From G965240365 sp965240365 (lineage in GTDB: Bacteria > Pseudomonadota > Gammaproteobacteria > Eutrophobiales > Eutrophobiaceae): 64,000 nucleotides of DNA. Shown here piece after piece: positions 1-9,235 of the stretch. Location of the stretch: assembly GCA_965240365.1 (NCBI GenBank), contig OZ251218.1, positions 2,232,001 to 2,296,000 on the forward strand, written 5' to 3'. The notes beneath the pieces were generated by a model that was not told the origin of the DNA, made no database searches, and saw nothing but the letters and a program-made list of their open reading frames with translations. The translations under genes were made by a program, and so were the position numbers. How positions within the stretch are numbered: the stretch's first letter is position 1; each line of letters starts with the position of its first letter.

Positions 1-434
1 TTGACAATCTGGTCAACTGGGCCAGGACCGGCTCGATGTGGCCCATGACCTTCGGGCTGGCCTGTTGCGCCGTTGAAATGATGCATGCCGGCGCTTCCCG
101 TTATGATCTGGATCGTTTCGGCATCGTCTTCCGGCCGAGTCCGCGGCAGTCGGATGTGATGATCGTGGCCGGCACCCTGGTCAATAAAATGGCCCCGGCC
201 CTGCGCCGGGTTTACGATCAGATGCCGGAACCCAGATGGGTGATTTCAATGGGCTCCTGCGCGAATGGCGGCGGTTATTACCACTACTCTTATTCCGTTG
301 TGAGGGGCTGCGACCGGATTGTGCCCGTGGATGTCTATGTGCCGGGTTGCCCGCCCACCGCCGAGGCGCTCTTGTACGGCATTATCCAGTTACAAAAAAA
401 GATACGGCGCACCAACACCATCGCCCGCGGCTAG
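1..434 (+). CDS. nuoB: NADH-quinone oxidoreductase subunit B (5' end cut by window)
   Basis: Peripheral-arm subunit of complex I that carries iron-sulfur cluster N2, the last 4Fe-4S centre before quinone. The reading frame is already open at base 3 and reads DNLVNWARTGSMWPMTFG, so the true start lies before the window; an internal ATG at 36 is not the start. Cluster ligands are visible as the tandem cysteines in LACCAVEMM, the cysteine in SMGSC and the one in VPGCPPT. The conserved GGGYYHYSYSVVRG loop is intact. It ends with TAG, 24 bp before nuoC, and heads the visible part of a nuoB-N operon; nuoA is expected just upstream. Confidence 0.97.
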   Translation, partial: DNLVNWARTGSMWPMTFGLACCAVEMMHAGASRYDLDRFGIVFRPSPRQSDVMIVAGTLVNKMAPALRRVYDQMPEPRWVISMGSCANGGGYYHYSYSVVRGCDRIVPVDVYVPGCPPTAEALLYGIIQLQKKIRRTNTIARG

Positions 435-458
435 TCTCAATATTATAAACAAGCAGCT

Positions 459-1157
459 ATGACGGAATCCGCCGCCAGTCTTGCCGCCAGGCTAGAACAA
501 CGCTTCAGCGCTACAGTGAGCGATTGCGGCATCGATCGCGGTCAGGTTACGCTGACCGCGCCGCCGGCGGCCTTATTGGCCCTGTGCCGGTCCTTGCGCG
601 ATGAGGAACAGTTCGCCTTTGCGCAACTCTCTGATCTTTGCGGCGTCGATTATTCGGCTTACGGTCAGGTGGATTGGGCCACCAGGGAAACCACCTCGAT
701 CGGCTTCAGCCGCGGCCGCCAGGGTATTAAACAGGCCGCTGAAGCAGCGGCCGCCGAAGCGGGGCGCTTTGCCGTCGTCTATCATCTGCTCTCGATCAAA
801 CACAATCTGCGCCTGCGCCTGCGTTGCCGTTTGGCGGAAGAGCCCCCGCGCGTCCCCTCGGTCACGGAGATCTGGAATTCGGCCGACTGGTTTGAGCGGG
901 AGGCCTTCGATCTGTTCGGTATTCTGTTTGACGGTCATCCTGATCTGCGCCGGATACTCACCGATTATGGCTTTATCGGCCATCCTTTCCGCAAGGACTT
1001 CCCGCTGGAGGGCAATGTGGAAGTCCGTTATGACCCGGATAAGAAGCGGGTCGTCTATCAGCCGGTCACGATCAGCAACCGGGTGCTGGTGCCGCGTGTG
1101 ATACGCGCGGATAATCGCGCTGCCGGGGCGCGCGCGGAAGGGCGGGATAATGCCTGA
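459..1157 (+). CDS. nuoC: NADH-quinone oxidoreductase subunit C (30 kDa)
   Basis: Peripheral-arm subunit of complex I, 232 aa, separate from NuoD; in enterics the two are fused. The family signature is in the second half: WFEREAFDLFGILFDGHP followed by RRILTDYGF and HPFRKDFPL. The C-terminal tail after about residue 195 (YQPVTISNRV...) is ordinary. The gene overlaps nuoD by 8 bp, implying translational coupling. No cofactor is bound by this family; it helps dock NuoD and NuoB. The unfused arrangement argues against an enterobacterial source. Confidence 0.97.
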   Translation: MTESAASLAARLEQRFSATVSDCGIDRGQVTLTAPPAALLALCRSLRDEEQFAFAQLSDLCGVDYSAYGQVDWATRETTSIGFSRGRQGIKQAAEAAAAEAGRFAVVYHLLSIKHNLRLRLRCRLAEEPPRVPSVTEIWNSADWFEREAFDLFGILFDGHPDLRRILTDYGFIGHPFRKDFPLEGNVEVRYDPDKKRVVYQPVTISNRVLVPRVIRADNRAAGARAEGRDNA

Positions 1158-2403
1158 GCTGCGCAATATGACCATGAACTTCGGGCCGCAGCATCCGGCC
1201 GCGCACGGGGTGTTGCGCCTGGTGCTGGAAATGGACGGCGAGGTGATCGAACGGGCCGATCCGCATATCGGCCTGCTCCATCGCGGCACCGAAAAGCTGG
1301 CCGAGAGCAAGCCCTTCAACCAGAGTATCGGCTACATGGATCGGCTCGACTATGTCTCGATGATGTGCAATGAACATGCCTATGTCATGGCCATCGAAAG
1401 ACTGCTGGGCGTGACGCCGCCGTTGCGGGCCCAGTATATCCGGGTCATGTATGCCGAGATCACGCGCGTCCTGAATCATCTGATGTGGCTGGGCGCGCAT
1501 GGGCTGGATATCGGCGCGATGACGATCTTTCTGTATTGTTTTCGCGAGCGGGAAGACTTGATGGATTGTTATGAAGCGGTGTCCGGCACGCGCATGCACG
1601 CGACCTATTTCCGCCCCGGCGGCGTTTACCGCGATCTGCCGGCCTTCATGCCGCAATATGAACCCTCGCGGTGGCACAGCCAGAAACAGGTTGATCGCCT
1701 CAATGAAAACCGTCAGGGTTCATTGCTGGACTTTATCGAGTCCTTCTGCCGGCGCTTTCCGGCCTGTGTGGACGAGTATGAAACCCTGTTGACGGATAAC
1801 CGTATCTGGAAGCAGCGCACGGTGGGGATTGGCGAGGTCACGCCGGAGCGCGCCTTTCAACTGGGCTTTAGCGGGCCGATGCTGCGCGGCTCCGGGATTG
1901 AATGGGATCTCAGGAAGAAACAGCCTTATGATGTCTATGACCGGCTGGATTTTGCCGTGCCGGTCGGGACCAACGGGGACTGTTATGATCGTTATCTGGT
2001 GCGCGTTGAAGAGATGCGGCAGTCAAATCATATTATCAGGCAATGCGTCGATTGGCTCAGACAAAACCCGGGACCGGTCATGCTGGACGATCATAAGCTG
2101 ACGCCGCCGAAACGGGAAGAAATGAAGGACGATATGGAATCGCTGATCCATCATTTCAAACTGTTTACCGAGGGCTATTGCGTGCCGGCCGGCGAGGTCT
2201 ATTCCGCGGTTGAGCATCCCAAGGGCGAATTTGGGATCTATCTGATCTCGGACGGCGCCAATAAACCCTACCGCGTAAAGATACGCGCGCCGGGCTTTGC
2301 CCACCTTGCCGCCATGAACGAAATGGTCAAGGGCCACATGCTGGCGGACGTGGTCGCCGTGATCGGCACCCAGGATATCGTATTCGGCGAGATAGACCGC
2401 TGA
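1150..2403 (+). CDS. nuoD: NADH-quinone oxidoreductase subunit D (49 kDa)
   Basis: 417-aa complex I subunit that forms the quinone-binding cavity with NuoB. It starts MPELRNMTMNFGPQHPAAHG, which contains the conserved GPQHPAAHG segment, followed by HIGLLHRGTEKL and MHATYFRPGG. The C-terminal DIVFGEIDR matches the family end. Its ATG lies inside the 3' end of nuoC, and its TGA shares a base with the nuoE start, so nuoC-D-E look translationally coupled. Length is normal for an unfused NuoD. Confidence 0.97.
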   Translation: MPELRNMTMNFGPQHPAAHGVLRLVLEMDGEVIERADPHIGLLHRGTEKLAESKPFNQSIGYMDRLDYVSMMCNEHAYVMAIERLLGVTPPLRAQYIRVMYAEITRVLNHLMWLGAHGLDIGAMTIFLYCFREREDLMDCYEAVSGTRMHATYFRPGGVYRDLPAFMPQYEPSRWHSQKQVDRLNENRQGSLLDFIESFCRRFPACVDEYETLLTDNRIWKQRTVGIGEVTPERAFQLGFSGPMLRGSGIEWDLRKKQPYDVYDRLDFAVPVGTNGDCYDRYLVRVEEMRQSNHIIRQCVDWLRQNPGPVMLDDHKLTPPKREEMKDDMESLIHHFKLFTEGYCVPAGEVYSAVEHPKGEFGIYLISDGANKPYRVKIRAPGFAHLAAMNEMVKGHMLADVVAVIGTQDIVFGEIDR

Positions 2404-2900
2404 TGAGCGCCATTAACAACGCCGTCCTGTCGGAGCACACCCGCGCCGAGATCGACGCCTGGCTGAAAAAATATCCCGCCGATCGCAGGCAGTCGGCCGT
2501 GCTCGCGGCCTTGCGCGAGGCGCAGCATCAAAACCGCGGCTATCTGACCACCGAGTTGATGGACGCGGTGGCCGGTTATCTTGATATGCCCCGGATCGCG
2601 GTTTACGAAGTGGCTTCATTTTACTCCATGTTTGAAACCCGGCCGGTCGGGCGGCACAGCATTTCAGTCTGCACCAATATCTCCTGTATGCTGATGGGCG
2701 CGGATCATATCGTCAGCCATATCGAACGGAAACTCGGCATAAAGACCGGCGAATCCACGGCCGATGGCCGCTTTTTTATCAAGCGCGAAGAAGAATGCCT
2801 GGCCGCCTGTTGCGGCGGCCCGATGATGATGATCGATCATAAATATTATGAAAATCTGACCCTGGACAAGGTCGATGAAATACTGGAAAACCTGGATTAA
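2403..2900 (+). CDS. nuoE: NADH-quinone oxidoreductase subunit E (24 kDa)
   Basis: 165-aa subunit of the NADH-input module carrying the 2Fe-2S cluster N1a in a thioredoxin-like fold. The four ligands fit the family pattern: two cysteines in CTNISC and two in CLAACCGG. The N-terminal helical part (EIDAWLKKYPADRRQSAVLA) is typical. The ATG overlaps the nuoD stop by one base. Confidence 0.96.
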   Translation: MSAINNAVLSEHTRAEIDAWLKKYPADRRQSAVLAALREAQHQNRGYLTTELMDAVAGYLDMPRIAVYEVASFYSMFETRPVGRHSISVCTNISCMLMGADHIVSHIERKLGIKTGESTADGRFFIKREEECLAACCGGPMMMIDHKYYENLTLDKVDEILENLD

Positions 2901-2906
2901 GCCGCC

Positions 2907-4211
2907 GTGGAAATGAATACGGTTTGTTTTGCGACGCTCGGGTTTGACGAACCCTGGTCTTATGAGAACTATTTAAGGGTAGAGGGTTATACGGCGCTGC
3001 GGAAAATCATCAGCGAGAAAATCCCGCCCGCGCGGATCATTGAAGAAGTCAAGGCCTCCGGCCTGCGCGGCCGGGGCGGGGCCGGTTTCCCGACCGGACT
3101 GAAATGGAGCTTCATGCCGCGCGATATCGAGGGCCAGAAATATATCGTGTGCAACTCTGACGAGAGCGAGCCCGGCACCTGCAAGGACCGCGATATTCTG
3201 CGTTATAACCCGCATGCCGTGGTCGAGGGGATGGCCATTGCCTGCTACGCCACGGGCGCCACGGTCGGGTATAACTATCTGCGCGGCGAGTTTATGGACG
3301 AGCCCTTCCCGCGCTTTGAAAATGCCCTGCGGGAGGCCTACGACGCCGGTCTGCTGGGCAAAAATATCCAGGGCAGCGGCATCGACATCGACCTCTATGC
3401 CAGCCTCGGCGCCGGCGCCTATATCTGCGGCGAGGAAACCGCCTTGCTCGAATCGCTGGAGGGCAAAAAGGGTCAGCCGCGCTTCAAGCCGCCGTTTCCG
3501 GCCAATTTCGGTTTATACGGTCGGCCCACGACCATCAACAATACCGAAAGCCTGGCCTCGGTGCCGAGCATTGTCCGCCACGGCGGCGCCTGGTTTGCCG
3601 AACAGGGCGTGGCCAACAGCGGCGGGGTGAAGTGTTTTTCGGTCAGCGGTCATGTCAACCGGCCCGGCAATTTTGAAATACCGCTGGGCACGCCCTTTGC
3701 GAAGCTGCTGGAAATGGCCGGCGGGGTGCGCAACGGGCATGGTCTGAAGGGCGTCATTCCCGGCGGCTCATCCATGCCGGTCCTGCCCGGCGCCGTGATG
3801 CTGGAATTGAATATGGACTTTGATTCCATCGCCGGGGCCGGTTCCTATCTGGGGTCCGGCGCCGTGATCGTGATGGACGACACCACCTGCATGGTCCGGG
3901 CGCTGGCGCGCCTGTCACGCTTTTATTACGCCGAATCATGCGGCCAGTGCACGCCCTGCCGGGAAGGCACCGGCTGGTTATACCGGGTGGTGGAACGCAT
4001 CGAACAGGGCCAGGGCGGGCAGGGCGATCTGGATAAACTGGATGATGTGGCCAGCAAGATCGAGGGCCGCACGATCTGCGCCTTTGGCGACGCGGCGGCC
4101 TGGCCGGTCAGAAGTTTTGTCAAACATTTCCGGGCCGAGTTTCAATACCATATCGATCACAAGCGTTGTCTGGCCGGCCAGACGGATACGCGGGATTTTG
4201 AGGCGGCCTGA
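2907..4211 (+). CDS. nuoF: NADH-quinone oxidoreductase subunit F (51 kDa, FMN/NADH)
   Basis: 434-aa subunit that oxidises NADH through FMN and passes electrons to 4Fe-4S cluster N3. FMN/NADH-binding stretches are GRGGAGFPTGLKW (near residue 55) and ICGEETALLESLEGKKG (near 180). The N3 ligands are in SCGQCTPCREG and the downstream TICAFGD. The annotated start is a GTG at 2907, with an ATG two codons later at 2913; no strong ribosome binding site separates the two. Six bases follow nuoE. Confidence 0.96.
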   Translation: MEMNTVCFATLGFDEPWSYENYLRVEGYTALRKIISEKIPPARIIEEVKASGLRGRGGAGFPTGLKWSFMPRDIEGQKYIVCNSDESEPGTCKDRDILRYNPHAVVEGMAIACYATGATVGYNYLRGEFMDEPFPRFENALREAYDAGLLGKNIQGSGIDIDLYASLGAGAYICGEETALLESLEGKKGQPRFKPPFPANFGLYGRPTTINNTESLASVPSIVRHGGAWFAEQGVANSGGVKCFSVSGHVNRPGNFEIPLGTPFAKLLEMAGGVRNGHGLKGVIPGGSSMPVLPGAVMLELNMDFDSIAGAGSYLGSGAVIVMDDTTCMVRALARLSRFYYAESCGQCTPCREGTGWLYRVVERIEQGQGGQGDLDKLDDVASKIEGRTICAFGDAAAWPVRSFVKHFRAEFQYHIDHKRCLAGQTDTRDFEAA

Positions 4212-4226
4212 GCGGGGCCAGCAACC

Positions 4227-6611
4227 ATGCCGGACGAACAAATCACCATTGAAGTGGATGGCCAGACCCTGGCGGCCAGGAAGGGGCAGATGCTGATCGA
4301 GGTCACGGACGCGAACGACATTTATATCCCGCGCTTTTGCTATCACAAAAAACTCACGGTAGCGGCCAACTGCCGCATGTGTCTGGTCGAGGTGGAGAAG
4401 GCCCCCAAGGCGCTGCCCGCCTGCGCCACGCCGGTCATGCCGGACATGAAGGTCAGGACCCGCTCCAGCGTGGCCCTGGACGCGCAAAAATCGATCATGG
4501 AATTCCTCTTGATCAACCATCCGCTGGATTGCCCGATCTGTGATCAGGGCGGCGAATGCGAGTTGCAGGATCTGGCGCTGGGCTATGGCCGCGATGTCTC
4601 GCGCTATCAGGAAAAGAAGCGGGTGGTCAAGGATAAAAACATCGGGCCCCTGATCCAGACCGATCTGACACGCTGTATTCACTGCACCCGCTGCGTGCGT
4701 TTTGGCGAAGAAATCGCCGGCATTCGTGAACTCGGGGCCACCGGCCGCGGTGAGAATATGGAGATCGGCACTTACATAGAAAAGAGCGTGAGTTCCGAGA
4801 TGTCGGGCAATGTGATCGACCTGTGTCCGGTCGGCGCCCTGACCTCAAAGCCGTTCCGCTATTCGGCGCGGACCTGGGAACTGGTGCAGAAAGACGCGAT
4901 TGCGCCGCATGATTCGGTCGGTTCCAATATTCATGTGCATGTGAAGGGCAACCGGGTCAAGCGCGTGGCGCCCGCCGCCAACGAGGCGATTAACGAAGTC
5001 TGGTTGTCGGATCGGGATCGCTTCAGTTATGAGGCGATCTACAGCGAAGACCGCCTGCGCGCCCCGCAACTTAAAACAAACGGTCAATGGCGGCAGGTCG
5101 ATTGGGAAACCGCGCTCGGCGCGGTCAAGGCGCGGCTCGGCAGGATTATCGAAACCCACGGCCCCGGGCAACTGGGCGCGCTGGCTTCGCCCTCGGCCAC
5201 GCTGGAAGAACTCTATCTCTTGCAGGGCTTCGCGCGCCGACTCGGGTGCAATAATATTGACAGCCGTCTGCGGCAGGCGGATTTTTCCGATCAGGTCGCG
5301 GCGCCGTTATTTCCCTGGCTGGGCCGGAGCATCGCCGGCTTTGAATCGCTGCAAGCCGCGCTGCTGATCGGCAGTCAGGCGCGCAAGGAGCAGCCGATTA
5401 TCAATCACCGCCTGCGCAAGGCCGCGCTCAAGGGGGCCGGGGTCATGGTGGTCAATCCGGTCGATTACAGCTTTAATTTTCCGCTGGCCGCGCGCCATAT
5501 CGCGCCGCCGGCGGCGATCGGCGCGGAACTGGCCGGTATTTTGCAGGCGCTGGCGGAATTATCGGCCAGCGTGGCCGCGCCCTTTGAGCCGTTTATCGCC
5601 AAAGCGGCCGTCAACAAGACGCATCGCCTGACCGCGGAAAAACTGCTGAACGCGGCCGACGCCATCGTGTTAATGGGCAATCTGGCCACGGCGCACCCGC
5701 AATTCGCATTGTTGCGCGCGCTCGCGGGCGAAATCGCCCGCGCGGCGGGCGCCGGTTTTGGGTATCTATCGGAGGGGGCCAATACCTCCGGCTGCTGGCT
5801 GGCCGGCGCGCTGCCGCACCGGCTGCCCGGCGGCGCGAGGAGCGCGGCCGCCGGTTTGCACGCCGGGGCGATGCTGGCGGCCGGTTTGAAGTCCTACCTG
5901 TTGCTGGGCGTGGAGCCTGAACTGGATTGTGCCGCCGCCCGCCTGGCCGCGGAGGCGATGCGCGAGGCCGAGTTGGTGATCGCGCTCAGCGCCTATCAGA
6001 GCGAGGCCATGCGCGCTTATGCCGATGTCATGTTGCCGATCGCGGTGTTCGCCGAAACCGCGGGCACCTATATCAATAATGAAGGCACGCCGCAGAGTTT
6101 TGCCGCGGCCACCGCGCCGCCCGAGGAAGCGCGCCCCGCCTGGAAGGTATTGAGAGTGCTGGGCAATACCTTTGGCCTGGAAGGTTTTGAGCAGCAATCT
6201 GCAAACGATGTGCTGAGCCAGGCCATGCGGGAGATCGGCCCGATCAAGGCGGACAACGGGCAACAATGGCAATTACCCGCCGTGCCCGATGACCGCCTTA
6301 ACGGCGGCGCCCAACTGGTGACCGAAACCCCGATGTATATGATCGACCCGCTGTGCCGCCGGGCCGCTTCCCTGCAACAGACCCGGGAGGTCGCGGACGG
6401 CGCGCTGCATATCAATGCCAGGCTGGCCCAGAAAAACAGCCTGCGCGAGGCGGATCAGGCCAAAGTTGAACAGGATGATAACAGCGTCAATCTGAAGGTG
6501 GTGATCGATGATCGCCTGCCGGATGACTGTGCCCTGATCCAGTCGCCCCATCCGGCCGTGACGGGCCTGAATGCCGTCTCCGGTTCCATCCGCATTTCAA
6601 AGCCGGTCTGA
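4227..6611 (+). CDS. nuoG: NADH-quinone oxidoreductase subunit G (75 kDa)
   Basis: 794-aa iron-sulfur subunit of the peripheral arm. The N-terminal 2Fe-2S ferredoxin fold is visible through RFCYHKKLTVAANCRMC and the later PACATPV. It is followed by the His/Cys cluster segment HPLDCPICDQGGECELQD and the 4Fe-4S segment TRCIHCTRCVRFGEEIAG. The remaining 550 residues form the molybdopterin-oxidoreductase-like domain, which has lost its cofactor role in complex I. The C-terminal half is alanine-rich and less conserved, as usual for this subunit. Confidence 0.96.
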   Translation: MPDEQITIEVDGQTLAARKGQMLIEVTDANDIYIPRFCYHKKLTVAANCRMCLVEVEKAPKALPACATPVMPDMKVRTRSSVALDAQKSIMEFLLINHPLDCPICDQGGECELQDLALGYGRDVSRYQEKKRVVKDKNIGPLIQTDLTRCIHCTRCVRFGEEIAGIRELGATGRGENMEIGTYIEKSVSSEMSGNVIDLCPVGALTSKPFRYSARTWELVQKDAIAPHDSVGSNIHVHVKGNRVKRVAPAANEAINEVWLSDRDRFSYEAIYSEDRLRAPQLKTNGQWRQVDWETALGAVKARLGRIIETHGPGQLGALASPSATLEELYLLQGFARRLGCNNIDSRLRQADFSDQVAAPLFPWLGRSIAGFESLQAALLIGSQARKEQPIINHRLRKAALKGAGVMVVNPVDYSFNFPLAARHIAPPAAIGAELAGILQALAELSASVAAPFEPFIAKAAVNKTHRLTAEKLLNAADAIVLMGNLATAHPQFALLRALAGEIARAAGAGFGYLSEGANTSGCWLAGALPHRLPGGARSAAAGLHAGAMLAAGLKSYLLLGVEPELDCAAARLAAEAMREAELVIALSAYQSEAMRAYADVMLPIAVFAETAGTYINNEGTPQSFAAATAPPEEARPAWKVLRVLGNTFGLEGFEQQSANDVLSQAMREIGPIKADNGQQWQLPAVPDDRLNGGAQLVTETPMYMIDPLCRRAASLQQTREVADGALHINARLAQKNSLREADQAKVEQDDNSVNLKVVIDDRLPDDCALIQSPHPAVTGLNAVSGSIRISKPV

Positions 6612-6612
6612 G

Positions 6613-7728
6613 ATGCTGGAATTTATTTATCAATTTATCAGTCAAAATGTGCTGGCGCCGATCAGCATGCTGCTGGTGCCGGCCGGCTATCAGGCCGGGG
6701 CGCTGATCGTGTTGCAGACCATCCTGAAAATCATGGCGATCCTCGTGCCGGTCCTGCTGACCGTGGCCTATTTCACGTATGCCGAACGCAAGGTCATCGG
6801 CTTTATTCAGGGGCGTATCGGCCCCAACCGCGTCGGCTTTTTCGGTTTCAGCCTGTGGGGCCTGGGGCAACCCATTGCCGACGCGGTCAAGCTGATCGTC
6901 AAGGAGATTATCGTGCCGACCGGCGCCAACAAGACCCTGTTTGTGATCGCGCCGATATTGTCCCTGGCCCCCTCGCTGGCGGCCTGGGCCGTGATTCCGT
7001 TTGACGACACAAAGGTATTGGCGGATGTCAACGCCGGTCTGCTGTATGTGTTGGCGCTGACCTCGCTGGCGGTTTATGGCGTGATCATCGCCGGCTGGGC
7101 CTCCAATTCCAAATATGCCTTTCTGGGGGCCATGCGTTCGGCCGCGCAGATTGTCGCGTATGAAATCGCCATGGGCTTTGCCCTGGTCGGCGTGCTGGTC
7201 GCGGCCGGCAGCCTCAATCTGGGCGAGATCGTGGAGGCCCAGGCCGGTAGTATGCTGCACTGGTTCTGGCTGCCGTTGCTGCCCCTGTTCGTGGTTTATT
7301 TTATCTCCGGTGTGGCGGAAACCAACCGGGCCCCGTTTGATGTGGCCGAAGGCGAATCCGAAATCGTGGCCGGCTTCCATGTGGAATACGGCGGCATGGC
7401 CTTCTCGGTCTTCTTCATGGCGGAATACGCCAATATGATCTTGATCGCCGTGCTTTCGGCGCTGCTGTTTTGTGGCGGCTGGTTATCCCCGTTTCAGGGC
7501 ATCCCGGGGCTGGAGGCGTTGTTTGCCTGGGCGCCGTCCATGTTCTGGCTGCTGGCCAAGACCTCGTTCTTCATGTTTTTGTTTTTATGGTTCCGGGCGA
7601 CCTTTCCGCGCTATCGTTATGATCAAATCATGCGGCTCGGCTGGAAGGTCTTTATCCCCATTACAATTGTCTGGCTGGTCGTAATTTCCGCGCTGGTCGT
7701 GCTGAATACGCCGCCCTGGTTTAACTGA
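6613..7728 (+). CDS. nuoH: NADH-quinone oxidoreductase subunit H (membrane, quinone-proximal)
   Basis: 371-aa membrane subunit joining the peripheral and membrane arms. I chose the ATG at 6613 (MLEFIYQFISQN), two bases after the nuoG stop; an in-frame ATG at 6571 lies inside nuoG and adds a non-family peptide. The signature AERKVIGFIQGRIGPNRVG follows the first helix, and EGESEIVAGFHVEYGGM lies in the cytoplasmic loop near residue 230. Eight hydrophobic segments are apparent. The stop overlaps the nuoI start. Confidence 0.96.
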   Translation: MLEFIYQFISQNVLAPISMLLVPAGYQAGALIVLQTILKIMAILVPVLLTVAYFTYAERKVIGFIQGRIGPNRVGFFGFSLWGLGQPIADAVKLIVKEIIVPTGANKTLFVIAPILSLAPSLAAWAVIPFDDTKVLADVNAGLLYVLALTSLAVYGVIIAGWASNSKYAFLGAMRSAAQIVAYEIAMGFALVGVLVAAGSLNLGEIVEAQAGSMLHWFWLPLLPLFVVYFISGVAETNRAPFDVAEGESEIVAGFHVEYGGMAFSVFFMAEYANMILIAVLSALLFCGGWLSPFQGIPGLEALFAWAPSMFWLLAKTSFFMFLFLWFRATFPRYRYDQIMRLGWKVFIPITIVWLVVISALVVLNTPPWFN

Positions 7729-8222
7729 TGATGTTTACAAAAATTAAAAATTACCTGAGCAGCCTGCTGCTTTGGGAACTGCTCAAGGGTCTGCGCTTGA
7801 CCGGGCGTTATATGTTCAAACGCAAGATTACCGTGCAGTATCCCGAAGAGAAGACGCCGCAGTCGCATCGTTTTCGCGGCCTGCATGCCCTGCGCCGTTA
7901 TCCGAACGGCGAGGAGCGCTGCATCGCCTGCAAGCTCTGCGAGGCGGTCTGTCCGGCGGTTGCGATTACCATTGAATCCGAGCCGCGCGCCGATGGCAGC
8001 CGCCGCACCACCCGCTATGACATTGACCTGACCAAATGTATCTTCTGCGGATTCTGCGAAGAATCCTGCCCCGTGGACTCCATCGTCGAGACCCGTATTT
8101 TTGAATATCACGGTGAAAAACGGGGCGACCTGTTAATGACCAAGCCGCGGCTACTGGAAATCGGGGAGCTGGCGGAAAAACAGATCGCCGAAGATCGCGC
8201 CCGTGACGCCTTGTATCGTTAA
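7728..8222 (+). CDS. nuoI: NADH-quinone oxidoreductase subunit I (8Fe-8S)
   Basis: 164-aa subunit with two 4Fe-4S clusters (N6a/N6b). Both CxxCxxCxxxCP motifs are intact: CIACKLCEAVCP near residue 64 and CIFCGFCEESCP near 104. The N-terminal amphipathic stretch (LSSLLLWELLKGLRLTGRYMF) anchors it near the membrane. Two consecutive ATGs (7728, 7731) are possible starts. It is followed by a 98-bp gap, the largest in the operon. Confidence 0.96.
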   Translation: MMFTKIKNYLSSLLLWELLKGLRLTGRYMFKRKITVQYPEEKTPQSHRFRGLHALRRYPNGEERCIACKLCEAVCPAVAITIESEPRADGSRRTTRYDIDLTKCIFCGFCEESCPVDSIVETRIFEYHGEKRGDLLMTKPRLLEIGELAEKQIAEDRARDALYR

Positions 8223-8320
8223 GGCCAGCCTCAGGGCAGAGATAGCAGATGAATGCCTGTTCCCGCGCAAGCGGGATCAGGGACAGATGAATAACTAAAA
8301 CCGGGGGAATAAAAATCCAG
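8223..8320. repeat. Intergenic insert between nuoI and nuoJ with a degenerate inverted repeat
   Basis: This gap interrupts an otherwise almost gapless operon. It holds a weak hairpin (tgttcccgcgcaagcgggat, about 8259-8278) resembling the attcccgc...gcgggaat module that fills the gaps later in the window. A ribosome-binding-like GGGGG precedes nuoJ. I read it as an old repeat insertion; a small RNA or attenuator cannot be excluded. Confidence 0.5.
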
Positions 8321-8926
8321 ATGATAGCGCAGATCGTCTTTTATCTTTTCGGCGCGGTATTGCTGCTGTCCGCGTCTATGGTGGTGGTCGCGCGCAATCC
8401 GGTGCATGCCGCGCTGTTTCTGGTGTTGGCATTCTTTTCCTCGGCCGCGATCTGGCTGTTGCTGTATGCCGAATTTCTGGCGATCGCGCTGGTGCTGGTT
8501 TATGTGGGCGCGGTCATGGTCTTGTTCCTGTTTGTGGTGATGCTGCTGGATATCAATCTGGCCGTGCTGCGCGAGGGCTTTGCCCGCTACCTCCCGGTCG
8601 GGATCATTATTGCCGCGCTGATGGTCACGGCCATGGGCCTGGTGGTCGGTTCCGAATACTTCGCGGGCGCGGCCTACCCGGCCCCAGGCGGCCTGCCTGA
8701 AGATTACAGCAACACCCGCGAACTCGGCTTAACGATCTATACGGAATATCTGTATCAGTTTGAGATCGCCGCCGCGATCCTGCTGGTTGCGATTATCGCC
8801 GCGATCTCGCTCGGCATGAGCCGGTCGAAGACGCATCGCTCAAAAAATCCGGACGAGCAGGTCTTCGTCAGGAAAGAAGAACGTCTGCGGATCGTAAAGA
8901 TGCCGGCTGAAAAGAAGGAATCCTGA
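8321..8926 (+). CDS. nuoJ: NADH-quinone oxidoreductase subunit J
   Basis: 201-aa membrane-arm subunit with five hydrophobic segments. The first part (VFYLFGAVLLLSASMVVVAR, NPVHAALFLVLAFF) and the helix LVYVGAVMVLFLFVVMLLD with its central bulge match the family. The C-terminus is a charged cytoplasmic tail (PAEKKES). It directly abuts nuoK, whose start follows its TGA. Confidence 0.95.
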   Translation: MIAQIVFYLFGAVLLLSASMVVVARNPVHAALFLVLAFFSSAAIWLLLYAEFLAIALVLVYVGAVMVLFLFVVMLLDINLAVLREGFARYLPVGIIIAALMVTAMGLVVGSEYFAGAAYPAPGGLPEDYSNTRELGLTIYTEYLYQFEIAAAILLVAIIAAISLGMSRSKTHRSKNPDEQVFVRKEERLRIVKMPAEKKES

Positions 8927-9232
8927 GTGATCACGCTGCCTGAAGTATTAACCCTGGCCTCGCTGCTGTTCTGTATCAGTATCGCGGGCCTGTTCCTGAA
9001 TCGTAAAAACGTGATCATCCTGTTGATGTGCATCGAATTGATGCTGTTATCCGTCAATATGAATTTTATCGCCTTCTCGCATTTTCTGGGGGATATTCAC
9101 GGGCAGGTCTTTGTCTTTTTTATCCTGACCGTGGCCGCGGCCGAATCGGCCATTGGCCTTGCGATCCTGGTCGTGATGTTCCGCAATAAAGACACGATCA
9201 ATGTTGACGCGCTGGATGAGATGAAGGGCTAG
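8927..9232 (+). CDS. nuoK: NADH-quinone oxidoreductase subunit K
   Basis: 101-aa membrane-arm subunit with three transmembrane helices. It has the two buried glutamates in MCIELMLLSVN and VAAAESAIGLAI that lie on the proton path. The start is GTG at 8927, immediately after the nuoJ stop, and the size fits exactly. Confidence 0.96.
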   Translation: MITLPEVLTLASLLFCISIAGLFLNRKNVIILLMCIELMLLSVNMNFIAFSHFLGDIHGQVFVFFILTVAAAESAIGLAILVVMFRNKDTINVDALDEMKG

Positions 9233-9235
9233 CCG

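Noticed and set aside
573..1319. Long antisense open frames across nuoC/nuoD and other nuo genes
   Set aside because: They are G+C-driven shadow frames opposite clearly conserved proteins, with no family-like sequence or ribosome site.
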